From Bradyrhizobium archetypum (lineage in GTDB: Bacteria; Pseudomonadota; Alphaproteobacteria; Rhizobiales; Xanthobacteraceae): DNA of 64,000 nucleotides. Under the pieces are notes generated by a model. It did not search any database. It was not told the DNA's origin and was given only the letters and a program-made list of their open reading frames with translations. Shown here piece after piece: positions 1 through 8,800 of the stretch. Location of the stretch: contig NZ_JAAVLW010000006.1 of NCBI RefSeq assembly GCF_013114835.1, positions 1-64,000 on the forward strand. Direction: 5' to 3'. Every line of letters starts with the position of its first letter. Within the stretch, counting starts at the first letter, position 1. Made by a program: the position numbers and the translations under genes.

Positions 1-16
1 CATTGCATGAGCGGCG

Positions 17-41
17 ACCCTCCCCCCTCCAAGGGAGGGTG
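17..41. terminator. Putative terminator hairpin after the LysR gene
   Basis: An 8-bp inverted repeat (ACCCTCCC with GGGAGGGT) lies just past the stop of the minus-strand LysR gene. It could end that transcript. It is not followed by a clear T run and could equally be an intergenic repeat. Confidence 0.35.
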
Positions 42-54
42 AACACGCCCCTGC

Positions 55-972
55 CTAACCGCTCTTCCTTTTCTTCCCCTTCGCAAAATGCTTCGCCAGA
101 AACTCCGCCAGCACTTCGACGCGCGCGGGCCGCGGGCCGCCGGGCGGGGTGACGAGATGCACCGCGCCTTCGGGCTGGTGCCAGCCTTTGAGGATCACCT
201 CGACCTTGCCGGACGCGATGGCGTCGCCGATGATGAAATCCGGCAGATCGGCAATGCCGAGGCCTGCGATAACCGACGGCAATACTGCCTCGCCATTGTT
301 GACGCGGAGCTGGCCCGCGGGACGCACGCTGGCCTGCTCGCCTGCCGCGTTGGTGTAGTGCCAGACGCCGGGCGTCGAGAGATACGCGTAGCCGAAGCAT
401 TTGTGCTCCGCGAGGTGCATCGGATGCGTCGGTCTTCCGTGGCGCTTGAGGTATGAAGGCGCCGCCACCGTGTAGCGCGGCATCGCGCACAGCCGACGCG
501 CGATCAGGGAAGAGTCGGGCAGGCGCGCGATGCGCAGGCCGGCATCAAAACCTTCGCCGATCAAATCGACGGTGGCGTCGCTCAAGTGCAGGTCGATCGA
601 GACTTCCGGATAGGCGCTAAGGAATTCCGGCAGGATCGGCGCAATCGCCTTGACCCCGAACGTCATCGGTACCGCAAGGCGAACCAGCCCGCGCGGCGCC
701 ATCGATTGCGACAATGCCTCGTTCTCGGCGTCCTCGGCATCGGCAAGCAGGCGCGCGGCCCGCTCGGCGAGCCTCTGCCCGGCATCGGTCAGGGCGAGCC
801 GCCGCGAGGTGCGGTTGAACAGCCGCGCGCCGAGCCGCCGCTCCAGCCGGCTGACCGCCTTGGAGACGGTCGCCTTGGACAGCGCCAGTTCGGTCGCGGC
901 CGATGCAAACGACCGCAACTCCACGACTTTTGCGAAAATCGCCAGCGCCTCGAAATCCGGGAGTTTGGACAT
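55..972 (-). CDS. LysR-family transcriptional regulator
   Basis: This 305-residue protein has the LysR layout: an N-terminal winged helix-turn-helix (about residues 4-62, with SKATVSKAVSRLERRLGARL) and a LysR substrate-binding domain (about 90-295). I start it at the ATG at 972 because GGAGG sits 9 bases upstream. The TTG start at 987 would place that ribosome-binding site inside the gene. It diverges from an SDR oxidoreductase, and a perfect palindrome lies between the two. LysR proteins usually regulate the divergent neighbour, so it probably controls the SDR-pirin-WrbA genes. The inducer cannot be read from sequence; the neighbours suggest an aromatic, quinone or electrophile signal. Confidence 0.93.
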   Translation of the reverse strand: MSKLPDFEALAIFAKVVELRSFASAATELALSKATVSKAVSRLERRLGARLFNRTSRRLALTDAGQRLAERAARLLADAEDAENEALSQSMAPRGLVRLAVPMTFGVKAIAPILPEFLSAYPEVSIDLHLSDATVDLIGEGFDAGLRIARLPDSSLIARRLCAMPRYTVAAPSYLKRHGRPTHPMHLAEHKCFGYAYLSTPGVWHYTNAAGEQASVRPAGQLRVNNGEAVLPSVIAGLGIADLPDFIIGDAIASGKVEVILKGWHQPEGAVHLVTPPGGPRPARVEVLAEFLAKHFAKGKKRKSG

Positions 973-997
973 TCGGATCGCCTCCAAAGGCTATTTT

Positions 998-1016
998 TGG
1001 AAACAATGAGTTTCCA
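998..1016. promoter_or_regulatory. Perfect palindrome between LysR and SDR genes (candidate operator)
   Basis: TGGAAAC-AATGA-GTTTCCA is a perfect 7-bp inverted repeat with a 5-base spacer. It lies 26 bases from the LysR start and 75 from the SDR start, with AT-rich sequence just after it on the SDR side. This is the expected place for a LysR operator serving two divergent promoters. Binding is inferred. Confidence 0.6.
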
Positions 1017-1090
1017 TAGTTTCTATTTCTATACCAAGTTCGGCGACATATCCAATAGCCCATCGGAAGTGAAGCGATGGAGAAATCCAA

Positions 1091-1843
1091 ATGACCAAGA
1101 AGCTCTCAGGCAAGGTAGCCCTCGTGACCGGCGGCTCGCGCGGCATCGGCGCGGCAAGTGCTCGGGCGCTTGCAGAACAAGGCGCCGACGTCGCGATCAG
1201 CTATGTCGCCTCCCCCGACAAGGCCGAGGCGGTCGTCGCCGAGCTGAAGGCCAGGGGCGTCAACGCCCGCGCCTACAAGGCCGACCAGGCTTCTGCCGTT
1301 GAGGTTGACCAACTCGTGAAGGATGTCGCGAAGGATTTCGGCCGCCTCGACATCCTCGTCAACAATGCTGGCGTTGCAGTCGGTGGGCCGATTGATGACG
1401 CCAATACGGATACTGCGGCGCTGGCCCGCCAGAACGCCATCAACGTGCACGGCGTGATTACCGCGATCCGCGCGGCGTCGAAGCTGATGGGTGACGGCGG
1501 CCGCATCGTCACCATCGGCTCCGGTATCGCCACCCGCGCCTCGTTCCCGGGCCTTGCCGACTACGCCGCCACCAAGGCCGCCGTCGTCGGCTATTCCAAG
1601 GGCGCAGCGCGCGACCTCGGGCCGCGCGGCATCACGGTCAACGTGCTGCAGCCGGGGTCGATCGATACCGACATGAACCCGAAGGACGGCGGCGATTTTG
1701 CCGAAGCGCAACGTGCCCAGCACGCGCTGCAGCGTTTCGGCAAGCCGGAAGAAATCGCAGCCGGCGTCGTCTTCCTCGCGAGTCCCGAAGCCTCCTTCGT
1801 GACCGGCACGGTGTTCAACGTCGACGGCGGCTTCGGCGCGTAA
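1091..1843 (+). CDS. SDR-family NAD(P)-dependent oxidoreductase
   Basis: A 250-residue classical short-chain dehydrogenase/reductase. The cofactor motif TGGSRGIG is at residues 13-20, NNAG at 91-94, the catalytic Ser at 144 and the Tyr158-x3-Lys162 pair is intact. The C-terminal NVDGGFGA is typical of the FabG-like branch. GGAGAA lies 8 bases before the ATG. It is the first gene of a likely unit with pirin and WrbA and diverges from a LysR regulator. The substrate is unknown; these enzymes reduce a carbonyl or oxidise an alcohol with NAD(P)H. The second residues after the cofactor motif do not settle NADH versus NADPH. Confidence 0.93.
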   Translation: MTKKLSGKVALVTGGSRGIGAASARALAEQGADVAISYVASPDKAEAVVAELKARGVNARAYKADQASAVEVDQLVKDVAKDFGRLDILVNNAGVAVGGPIDDANTDTAALARQNAINVHGVITAIRAASKLMGDGGRIVTIGSGIATRASFPGLADYAATKAAVVGYSKGAARDLGPRGITVNVLQPGSIDTDMNPKDGGDFAEAQRAQHALQRFGKPEEIAAGVVFLASPEASFVTGTVFNVDGGFGA

Positions 1844-1856
1844 TTCAACTCCAGCG

Positions 1857-1884
1857 CGGCCGGGCGCGTACCGCCCGGCCGTCT
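1857..1884 (+). terminator. GC-rich hairpin between SDR and pirin genes
   Basis: A 9 to 10-bp perfect stem (GGCCGGGCG with CGCCCGGCC, loop CGTAC) follows the SDR stop and is trailed by a weak T-containing tail. It may attenuate transcription before the pirin gene or act as an mRNA-stabilising end. Confidence 0.45.
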
Positions 1885-1915
1885 AATTCAAAAAATCAAA
1901 GAAAAGGAATATCTC

Positions 1916-2614
1916 ATGATCGAACTCAGACCATTTGCGAAACTCGGCAGCGCCGATCACGGCTGGCTGAAGGCGAAGCACCATTTCTCGTTCGGTAGCC
2001 ATTACGATCCAAACAATATGGGCCATGGGTCCTTGCGGGTGTGGAACGACGACGAGATCGCGCCGAACACCGGCTTTCCCGCCCATCCCCATGCCGACAT
2101 GGAAATCATCACCTATGTTCGCGAGGGCGCGATCACGCACCAGGACTCGCTCGGCAACAAGGGCCGGACGGAAGCCGGCGACGTGCAGGTGATGAGCGCC
2201 GGCAGCGGCATTCGTCATTCCGAATACAATCTCGAGCCGTCGAAGACCAAGATCTTCCAGATCTGGATTGAACCGACGACGACGGGCGGTCAGCCGACCT
2301 GGGGCGCCAAACCGTTTCCGAAGTCGGACCGCTCCGGCAAGCTCGTCACCATCGCCAGCGGCATCAAAGGCGATGAGGACGCGTTGCCGATCCGCGCCGA
2401 TGCGCGGGTGCTCGCCACCACGCTGAAGGCGGGCGAGAGCGCGGAATACGAACCGCAGCAGGCGCGCCACCTCTATCTCGTGCCGGCGGCCGGCAGCGTC
2501 GAAGTCAACGGCGTGCGCGTCAACGCCCGCGATGGTGCTGCGATCCGCGACGAGACGAAATTGACGATCACTGCGCTGGAGGATTCGGAACTGGTGCTGG
2601 TCGACGCGGCGTAG
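1916..2614 (+). CDS. Pirin-family bicupin protein
   Basis: A 232-residue pirin. The N-terminal cupin keeps the metal ligands His57, His59, His101 and Glu103 (HPHADME and GSGIRHSEYN). The length matches bacterial YhaK/YhhW-type pirins. Some pirins are quercetin 2,3-dioxygenases and others act as metal-dependent redox regulators, so the enzyme activity is not certain. AAGGAA precedes the ATG. It sits between an SDR and the quinone reductase WrbA, so a role in handling phenolic or quinone compounds is a reasonable inference. Confidence 0.9.
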   Translation: MIELRPFAKLGSADHGWLKAKHHFSFGSHYDPNNMGHGSLRVWNDDEIAPNTGFPAHPHADMEIITYVREGAITHQDSLGNKGRTEAGDVQVMSAGSGIRHSEYNLEPSKTKIFQIWIEPTTTGGQPTWGAKPFPKSDRSGKLVTIASGIKGDEDALPIRADARVLATTLKAGESAEYEPQQARHLYLVPAAGSVEVNGVRVNARDGAAIRDETKLTITALEDSELVLVDAA

Positions 2615-2632
2615 CCCGCCCACTCACTGCTC

Positions 2633-2720
2633 GTCATGCCCGGGCTTGGCCCGGGCATCCATCCACTTCGGGAGAGTCTCTTGAAGATTGATGGATTGCC
2701 GGGTCAAGCCCGGCAATGAC
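2633..2720. repeat. Intergenic palindromic repeat (GTCATGCCCGGG family)
   Basis: An 88-base imperfect palindrome begins GTCATGCCCGGGCTTGGCC and ends with GCCCGGCAATGAC. Its outer ends are complementary and it fills most of the pirin-wrbA gap. It looks like one of the short dispersed repeats common in Bradyrhizobiaceae. Confidence 0.6.
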
Positions 2721-2762
2721 GCTCCCAACAACAAACTAACTATCAACTCAAAGGAAACCATC

Positions 2763-3362
2763 ATGGCCAAAGTACTCGTGCTCTATTATTCCGCCTACGG
2801 TCACATCGAGGCAATGGCGAATGCCATAGCCGAAGGCGCACGGAAGGCCGGCGCGACCGTCGACATCAAGCGCGTGCCGGAGCTGGTGCCCGAAGCGGTC
2901 GCCAAGGCCTCACACTACAAGCTCGATCAGGCCGCGCCGATCGCCAAAATCGAAGACCTCGCCAATTACGACGCGATCGTCATCGGCACTGGCACCCGCT
3001 TCGGCCGGATGGCCTCGCAGATGGCGAACTTCCTCGATCAGGCCGGCGGGCTCTGGGCCAAGGGCGCGCTACACGGCAAGGTCGGCGGCGCCTTTACGTC
3101 AACGGCCACCCAGCATGGCGGGCAGGAAACCACGCTGTTCTCGATCATCACCAATCTCCTGCATTTCGGCATGACCGTCGTCGGCCTGAACTACGGCTTC
3201 GCCGGCCAAATGAAGCTCGACGAAGTCACCGGCGGCGCGCCTTACGGCGCCACCACGATCACCGGCGGCGACGGCAGCCGCCAGCCGAGCGAGAACGAGC
3301 TCGCCGGCGCGCGCTACCAGGGACGCGTGATCGCGGAGACCGCGAACAAGCTGCATGGCTGA
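2763..3362 (+). CDS. wrbA: NAD(P)H:quinone oxidoreductase, WrbA type
   Basis: A 199-residue flavodoxin-fold protein, the normal length for WrbA. The FMN phosphate loop is YYSAYGHIEAMA near residues 8-19, followed by the WrbA-typical GTGTRFGRMASQM and, near the end, GSRQPSENEL. WrbA is a tetrameric FMN enzyme that reduces quinones by two electrons and so avoids semiquinone radicals. I use the ATG at 2763 (MAKVLVLYYS) with AAAGGAAACC before it; the frame stays open further upstream, but that part runs through a repeat. It is the last gene of the SDR-pirin-WrbA group. Confidence 0.95.
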   Translation: MAKVLVLYYSAYGHIEAMANAIAEGARKAGATVDIKRVPELVPEAVAKASHYKLDQAAPIAKIEDLANYDAIVIGTGTRFGRMASQMANFLDQAGGLWAKGALHGKVGGAFTSTATQHGGQETTLFSIITNLLHFGMTVVGLNYGFAGQMKLDEVTGGAPYGATTITGGDGSRQPSENELAGARYQGRVIAETANKLHG

Positions 3363-3634
3363 TGCGACGAGGGCGGCGTTCTCTCTTACGAATGCCGCCC
3401 AATCTTGGCTTTCGGAGGCCTTGGATTCAGATGGTCGAACTTCTCTTTATCTCTCAACTGGCACGCCGGCCACTACAGGCCGTGGCGAGACGCTGGTGGT
3501 GCAACAGCCTGTTTCGCGCCTCGCGCGGAGCGCGGCGCTGCCCGGAATGCACGAAATCGTGAGGCACGGTTTCTAAACGCCCGGTGAATTCGTGATAGGC
3601 CTTCCACCCCGTTCAGCTCGCACAAGGTTCTGCC

Positions 3635-4582
3635 ATGAGCAACCATTCGCAAGTCCCGTGGCCGGAATTGCCGACAGCAGCTTGGCATGATACCTGTGCG
3701 ACGCTGCAGCTCTGGACCCAGATCGTCGGCAAAATTCGCCTGACCAAGTCGCCGTGGCTCAATCATTCCTGGCACGTGGCGCTTTATGTCACATCGCGCG
3801 GATTGACGACATCGCCAGTGCCCGACGGTGCACGAACATTCCAGATCGATTTCGATCTCATCGATCACCTCTTACGCATCTCGACCAGCGACGCCGCGCA
3901 GCGGCATTTTGCGCTGCCGGGTCATTCCGTCGCAAGCTTCTACACCGCCACGCTTGCCGCGCTTAGCGAACTCGGCATTGCCGTCACCATCGAAGAGATG
4001 CCGAACGAACTGCCCGATCCGATAAAATTCCCCGACGACACCGTGCACGCCTCCTACGATCCTGATGCTGTCGGACGCTTCCTGCAAATCCTTGTCAACA
4101 GCGATCGCGTCTTCAAACAATTCCGCACCGGCTTTCTCGGCAAGACAAGCCCAGTGCATTTCTTCTGGGGCAGTTTCGATCTCGCGGTGACGCGCTTCTC
4201 AGGACGCCGCGCGCCACGCCATCCCGGCGGCGTGCCGTACTTGCCCGACGCGGTTGCGCATGAAGCCTATTCACACGAAGTTAGCAGCGCCGGCTTCTGG
4301 CCAGGTGGTGGCGCCATTGATTATCCCGCGTTCTATTCCTACGCCTATCCCGAGCCGGCAGGCTTCCGCGCGGCGAAGGTGCAACCGGATGCGGCGTTCT
4401 TCAGCGAAGCGCTCGGCGAATTCATTCTGCCCTACGACGCCGTGCGGAGGGCTGCCGATCCCGATAAGGCGCTGCTCGATTTCCTGCACAGCACATACGA
4501 GGCCGCGGCAATCGCAGCAAATTGGGATCGCGACGCGCTCGAGTGCGATCTTGGCCGGCCAGGCGTGGTGCGGCAGGTTTGA
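3635..4582 (+). CDS. DUF5996-family protein
   Basis: A 315-residue soluble protein with the features of the DUF5996 family: N-terminal WPELP and W-x2-T-x2-TLQLWTQIVGK, a central VHFFWGSFDLA and a C-terminal AFYSYAYPEP. The function of the family is not known. There is no signal peptide and no transmembrane segment. It stands alone, with no operon partners in the same direction within 100 bases. Confidence 0.85.
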   Translation: MSNHSQVPWPELPTAAWHDTCATLQLWTQIVGKIRLTKSPWLNHSWHVALYVTSRGLTTSPVPDGARTFQIDFDLIDHLLRISTSDAAQRHFALPGHSVASFYTATLAALSELGIAVTIEEMPNELPDPIKFPDDTVHASYDPDAVGRFLQILVNSDRVFKQFRTGFLGKTSPVHFFWGSFDLAVTRFSGRRAPRHPGGVPYLPDAVAHEAYSHEVSSAGFWPGGGAIDYPAFYSYAYPEPAGFRAAKVQPDAAFFSEALGEFILPYDAVRRAADPDKALLDFLHSTYEAAAIAANWDRDALECDLGRPGVVRQV

Positions 4583-4591
4583 AGCTGCTCT

Positions 4592-4656
4592 GCAGGGTGG
4601 GCAAAGCAAACGGGTCGCACGAGCGCCCGATGACGGGCTCCGCGTGCCCAGCATCA
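4592..4656. repeat. Intergenic repeat (AGGGTGGGCAAAG family)
   Basis: This stretch carries AGGGTGGGCAAAGC and, about 40 bases on, CGTGCCCAGCAT, an imperfect inverted pair. A second related copy in the opposite orientation lies at 41049-41090. It is a dispersed non-coding repeat with no gene in it. Confidence 0.5.
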
Positions 4657-4710
4657 CACGTAGAAATCGAGAAATGTGGGCGCGCTTAGCTTTGCCCCTA
4701 GCAATCGCGA

Positions 4711-4902
4711 CTAATGCTGCAATTCCGGCTTCGCCACGGTCTGGCGGACTTCCGCGCCGCAATCGGCGCATTCATAGGTGAAGTCAATCTTTGCCTGGCT
4801 CCAATTCGGTTCGACATCCCGCACGAACATCGGAAGCCCGACGCAGCTCGGACAAATGACGAAACCTGGCTCAATGCCATCATGATGAATATAGGCTGGC
4901 AT
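4711..4902 (-). CDS. Small zinc-ribbon hypothetical protein
   Basis: A 63-residue protein starting MPAYIHHDGIEP. It has two CxxC pairs (CPSC and CADC) that could hold one zinc ion as a ribbon. The longer frame to 5016 has an unlikely N-terminus, so I use the ATG at 4902. No enzymatic motif is visible. Such small zinc ribbons can bind nucleic acid or protein partners; the role here is unknown. Confidence 0.6.
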   Translation of the reverse strand: MPAYIHHDGIEPGFVICPSCVGLPMFVRDVEPNWSQAKIDFTYECADCGAEVRQTVAKPELQH

Positions 4903-5144
4903 GTTGGCTCTCCCCACGGCAGCAATTAACGAGTAGCCCATCACCCGAACCGCAGCATACGCGCGTGCGGTAATGCCGGTCATCAACTCTCGCGAACACA
5001 CGAAGAACGGCTGCATAATCCTGGCACGTGTTGCAAATTTGCACGGCAGTTCCAGTGCGGCAACAATGTGTCAGTTCGCTTCGCGTGATAGTGGCTTGCG
5101 GCGACGGCGGGGACTTCGGATGTCGGGTGCCTCGATGAGCTGCC

Positions 5145-6176
5145 TCATGAGTCGATCTTCGACGCCTTGCAGGGCTGCGGCCCGAGGCCGAACGCGGCCA
5201 ACGCGCTGCCCACCGCCACCGTCACCGGATGCATGGCAATGGTTCGCTCACGCTCGGTCAGGATTGCAAGTACGGCATAGATGAGTGAAAGCGGCAAGGC
5301 GGCCAGCAATTTGGCGATCAGCTTGGCCCGCAACCAGAGCGTCGGCGATGCCTTGCGCTGGACCTGATAGTTGATCGCGCCGATCCGCAGGCCGCGCCTC
5401 ACCAGGCATTTCAGACTGGTCCGGCTTTGCGGCACGGTCTCGCTGATCACGGCTTCAGCCACCCAGTGAAATCGCAAACCGAGCCTCATACAGCGATAGA
5501 AGAAATCGGTGTCCCCACCGCCCAGAAAGTTGAACCGAAGATCGAACGCCGGCGAGCCCAGTTGGTCGAATACCGCGCGCCGGATCAGGCAATTGCCGCA
5601 GCCATAGATCACCGGCACCGGCCCCGACGCATTGTACGCCGGGGCAAAAGCAGGATGGCAGCGCAAACCGCGCTTCCGTTCATCATCGAATTCCGGGAAT
5701 ACCGGTCCACCCACGATATCGGCGCCGATCGCCTCCGCCGTCCTGACCATCTGCTCCAGCCAGTCGGGCGCGGCGATTTCGTCATCGTCGATCATCAGCA
5801 AGCTGGCGGCGTTTGGAAACATCCGCAGCGCTGTCTCGAAGGCGGCGTTGATCGCATGGCAGGCGCCCTGCCGCGGCTCGATCATGCAGAGGCCCGCGAA
5901 TTTTCCCGGCGCGAGGTACTCGACCGCAACCGGGACGCTTTCGCTCTTCGACGCATCGTTTTCCACCATGACGACCGCGAAGCGGCGGTTGGTGCGCTGG
6001 CTAACGAGCGATTCCAGCGTTCGGCGCAAGTGTTGAGGACGGCGGAAACAGGGGATGCAGACGACGATTTCGATGGTGGGATCGAGCGCCGGCGAAGCCG
6101 CCACCAGCGCGCGCAGCGCCCTGACCGACGGATCGGGCCCGTCCATCCGAAGATCGCTGGTCGAAATCCCTGCCAT
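5145..6176 (-). CDS. Family 2 glycosyltransferase
   Basis: A 343-residue GT-A fold transferase. The nucleotide-sugar part begins VVCIPCFRRPQHLRRTLESL near residue 38, and a DDD triad at 130-132 (LLMIDDDE) supplies the metal and sugar-nucleotide site. A hydrophobic stretch after about residue 285 suggests membrane attachment at the C-terminus. GT2 enzymes of this type build exopolysaccharide or other surface glycans. The nearby galE would supply UDP-galactose, which supports a surface sugar role. Donor and acceptor are not known. Confidence 0.85.
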   Translation of the reverse strand: MAGISTSDLRMDGPDPSVRALRALVAASPALDPTIEIVVCIPCFRRPQHLRRTLESLVSQRTNRRFAVVMVENDASKSESVPVAVEYLAPGKFAGLCMIEPRQGACHAINAAFETALRMFPNAASLLMIDDDEIAAPDWLEQMVRTAEAIGADIVGGPVFPEFDDERKRGLRCHPAFAPAYNASGPVPVIYGCGNCLIRRAVFDQLGSPAFDLRFNFLGGGDTDFFYRCMRLGLRFHWVAEAVISETVPQSRTSLKCLVRRGLRIGAINYQVQRKASPTLWLRAKLIAKLLAALPLSLIYAVLAILTERERTIAMHPVTVAVGSALAAFGLGPQPCKASKIDS

Positions 6177-6526
6177 GACGCTAAGGTCGTTCGCGAATAT
6201 GTCTCATCGTCCCGAAACGGGATCGCCTGCATGACCTCGGGACATTTCCGTCTCGATAAGGTCGTTCGTTGCGGCATTGATCGGCCTTGCCAACGTAACG
6301 CGCGCAGCGGTGCAAATTTCGATCCGGCGGCGGCGCATAAGGCCGCGATTTCGGACAACGGTTAATGGTTGGGGTTAATCTGCGCTGAACGAGCGTCTGC
6401 CGGCGGATCAGCGGCCGAACAGCTTTCGGAACAGGCCGTTTGGCGCTATTTGACCATCAATCCGCGCGCGCTCTATCTGTTGCTGAACAGGAGCCGATCG
6501 AACAATATGGGCGGAACAGGTGATCG
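6177..6526. other. Intergenic region between glycosyltransferase and galE
   Basis: These 350 bases lie between divergent genes and hold no credible ORF. The 12-mer TAAGGTCGTTCG occurs twice (near 6182 and 6258). No clear promoter box or terminator can be named. Confidence 0.4.
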
Positions 6527-7531
6527 ATGAGCAACCGTCCAGCCATTCTCGTTACCGGCGGTGCCGGCTATATCGGCTCGCATTGCTGCAGGGCGCTGGA
6601 TGCGGCCGGCTATCGACCTGTCACCTACGACAATCTCTCGACCGGCCATCGCAGCTTCGTTGGCCGTGAGCTCGTCGTCGGCGACATCGCCGACAAGGCC
6701 ACGCTGGCGCGGACCTTTGCCGAGCACGACATCGTGGCGGTCATGCACTTCGCCGCCTCGAGCCTGGTCGGCGAATCCGTCGCCGATCCGCAGAAATACT
6801 ACGTCAACAATCTCGCCGGCACGCTGTCGCTGCTTGAAACCATGCGCGCGGCCGGGTGCAGCCGCCTGGTGTTTTCATCGACCGGCGCGGTCTATGGCAA
6901 TGCCGACAGCAAGGCGCTGCCCGAAAATTATCCCTGCGCCCCGATCAACCCCTATGGCGCCTCGAAATGGATGATCGAGCGCGTGCTGGCGGATTATCGC
7001 GCGGCCTACGGGTTCGGCTCGTTCGCGCTGCGTTACTTCAATGCCGCCGGCGCCGATCCGGCCGGCGGCATCGGCGAGATGCGCGAGGTGGAAACCCATC
7101 TCATCCCCCGCGCCATGATGGCGCTGCAGGGGCATGTGGCGGACTTTGCGGTGTTCGGCGACGATTACGACACGCCCGACGGGACGGCGATCCGCGACTA
7201 TATTCACGTCACCGATCTCGCGACCGCCCACGTGCTGGCCCTCAAGATGCTGCTCGATGGGCACACCGGCGGCGCCTTCAACCTCGGCACCGGCAACGGT
7301 TTTTCGGTGCGCGAAATCCTCGCGGCGATCGCAGCCGAGACCGGCCGCGAAGTCCCCCATGTCGTCAAGCCGCGCCGGGCCGGCGATCCGACCTATCTGG
7401 TCGCCGATCCCTCCGCCGCGCGCAATACGCTGAACTTCCGTCCTGCCCATTCGGATCTGGCGACGATCATCCGCACCGCCTGGGCATGGCATAGAAAGGC
7501 TCATCCGCTGAAGACGGGTGGGTCTGTCTGA
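6527..7531 (+). CDS. galE: UDP-glucose 4-epimerase
   Basis: A 334-residue extended SDR. The NAD motif TGGAGYIGS is at residues 10-18, the catalytic Ser lies in FSSTGAVYGN, the Tyr-x3-Lys pair in NPYGASK, and YFNAAGADP is the usual GalE substrate loop. It interconverts UDP-glucose and UDP-galactose in the cytoplasm for surface polysaccharide synthesis. Length and motifs match GalE throughout. It diverges from the glycosyltransferase. An epimerase acting on a related UDP-sugar cannot be excluded. Confidence 0.94.
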   Translation: MSNRPAILVTGGAGYIGSHCCRALDAAGYRPVTYDNLSTGHRSFVGRELVVGDIADKATLARTFAEHDIVAVMHFAASSLVGESVADPQKYYVNNLAGTLSLLETMRAAGCSRLVFSSTGAVYGNADSKALPENYPCAPINPYGASKWMIERVLADYRAAYGFGSFALRYFNAAGADPAGGIGEMREVETHLIPRAMMALQGHVADFAVFGDDYDTPDGTAIRDYIHVTDLATAHVLALKMLLDGHTGGAFNLGTGNGFSVREILAAIAAETGREVPHVVKPRRAGDPTYLVADPSAARNTLNFRPAHSDLATIIRTAWAWHRKAHPLKTGGSV

Positions 7532-7566
7532 GATTGAGCCGGATCGACTTCGATAGTCCCAGTGCG

Positions 7567-7612
7567 GCGACACCCCCACCCCGCCCTCCCCCGCAAGCGG
7601 GAGAGGGAGTCC
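7567..7612. repeat. Hairpin repeat between galE and DUF1080 gene (possible bidirectional terminator)
   Basis: CCCTCCCCCGCAAGCGGGAGAGG forms a short stem around GCAAGC and lies between two convergent genes. Similar CCCGCAAGCGGG hairpins recur at 34973-35103. It may stop both transcripts but has no T run. Confidence 0.45.
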
Positions 7613-7643
7613 GACGCGCCGAGCAAGCGATCGAGGGACAGCG

Positions 7644-8249
7644 TTACAACGGCTTGATCTGCACTTTGCGAAACTTGATCACGCCAGAACCGTATTGCAG
7701 CGCGAACGGGCCGCTGGCGTGCTTTGAATCTTGGACATCGGCAGTCTTCTGGCCGTTCAGCATGACGACGAGGTGAGGCCCCTTGGCCGTGATTTCGTAG
7801 GTGTTCCATTTGCCGCCCGCTTTCGGCATCGGGTCGACCTTGGCCACATCGACGATCGCGCCGGTGCCGTAGGTCGGATCGGGCCGCTTGTCGAAGATGT
7901 TGACCTCGTAGCAGATCTTGGCGTCGATTTTCCCCGCCTGGTCGCAGCGTATGAAGATTCCGCTGTTAGCGTCATCGTCCGCCCAGAACTCGACCTTCAT
8001 CTCGAAATCCTTGTAGGACTCCTTGCTGACGAGATAGGAGGGATCTTTGCCCTCGCTGATCTTATCGGCGACGAGCGCGCCGTCCTTCATCGCCCAGTTG
8101 GCCTTGTTGCCGACCTCGGTCCAGTCGCCCATCTTGGTGCCGTCGACAAGCGTCACCCAGCCGCCGCTCTGGCCCAATGCCACGCCGGAAAATTGAATGG
8201 CGGCTGCACCCATCAACAGGCCGGCCGCAAGTATCGACAAACGCTTCAT
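7644..8249 (-). CDS. Secreted DUF1080 (3-keto-disaccharide hydrolase-like) protein
   Basis: A 201-residue protein with a signal peptide (MKRLSILAAGLLMGAAAIQ, cleavage probably after GVALGQ). It then carries a single DUF1080 lectin-like sandwich domain: WVTLVDGTKMGDW, an SYKDFEMKVEFWADDDANSGIFIR core and KFRKVQIKPL at the end. DUF1080 proteins include glycoside hydrolases acting on 3-keto-glycosides, but many members are uncharacterised. GGGAGGG upstream of the ATG at 8249 fixes the start. It is probably periplasmic. Confidence 0.85.
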   Translation of the reverse strand: MKRLSILAAGLLMGAAAIQFSGVALGQSGGWVTLVDGTKMGDWTEVGNKANWAMKDGALVADKISEGKDPSYLVSKESYKDFEMKVEFWADDDANSGIFIRCDQAGKIDAKICYEVNIFDKRPDPTYGTGAIVDVAKVDPMPKAGGKWNTYEITAKGPHLVVMLNGQKTADVQDSKHASGPFALQYGSGVIKFRKVQIKPL

Positions 8250-8508
8250 GATCGTAACCCTCCCATGGCTGGTTTTGGTTGGACGGCAACGTAGCATTAC
8301 AAGGCGCGGCGTAAATCTGCTTTTCATGCTGCAGTTGCGTTATCGCAGCCGCTGGTCACGCATGCACATGTGCGCCCCTGTCCCTCGACGAGGCGATTGA
8401 CCATAAGGATGAGCCTCAAGCTCACGCGCCGATCGGACGAATTCATCCCCCGCAACCATTTCGACGGCGGCGCGTTTCATGTCCATCAATCACCTGAGGA
8501 TATCAAAC

Positions 8509-8748
8509 ATGAACGTCACCTCGCAGATCCGTGAGCACATGGACGTCATCTCGTCGGACAAGAAGACGGTCGGCAAGGTCGACCACATGGAAGGAACCGA
8601 CAAGATCAAGCTGACCAAGCAGAGTTCGCCGGACGGGCAGCACCATCACTTCATTCCGGTGTCATGGGTCGACCACGTCGATCAGCATGTCCACCTCAAC
8701 AAATCGGGTGCTGATGTCACGTCGCACTGGCAGCATGGCCGGCAATAA
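8509..8748 (+). CDS. DUF2171 domain protein
   Basis: A 79-residue hydrophilic protein, IREHMDVISSDKKTVGKVDHMEG..., with the DUF2171 signature of a small PRC-barrel-like fold that places DVISSDG-like and IPVSWVDHVD segments in order. TGAGGA is well placed before the ATG at 8509. Its charged and His-rich C-terminal half (HHHF, DQHVHLNK) is typical of the family. Function is unknown. Confidence 0.85.
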   Translation: MNVTSQIREHMDVISSDKKTVGKVDHMEGTDKIKLTKQSSPDGQHHHFIPVSWVDHVDQHVHLNKSGADVTSHWQHGRQ

Positions 8749-8800
8749 CTGGCATTGCGCCGCACGCGAATGCGGATATCATCTGACGTCAGGAGATAGA

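Noticed and set aside
3355..3576. 73-codon frame after wrbA
   Set aside because: It starts inside the end of wrbA without a ribosome-binding site, and no family is recognised.
5427..6365. 312-codon plus-strand frame opposite the glycosyltransferase
   Set aside because: It is antisense to a protein with a clear GT2 DDD motif and has no recognisable domain. It reflects GC-rich codon use.
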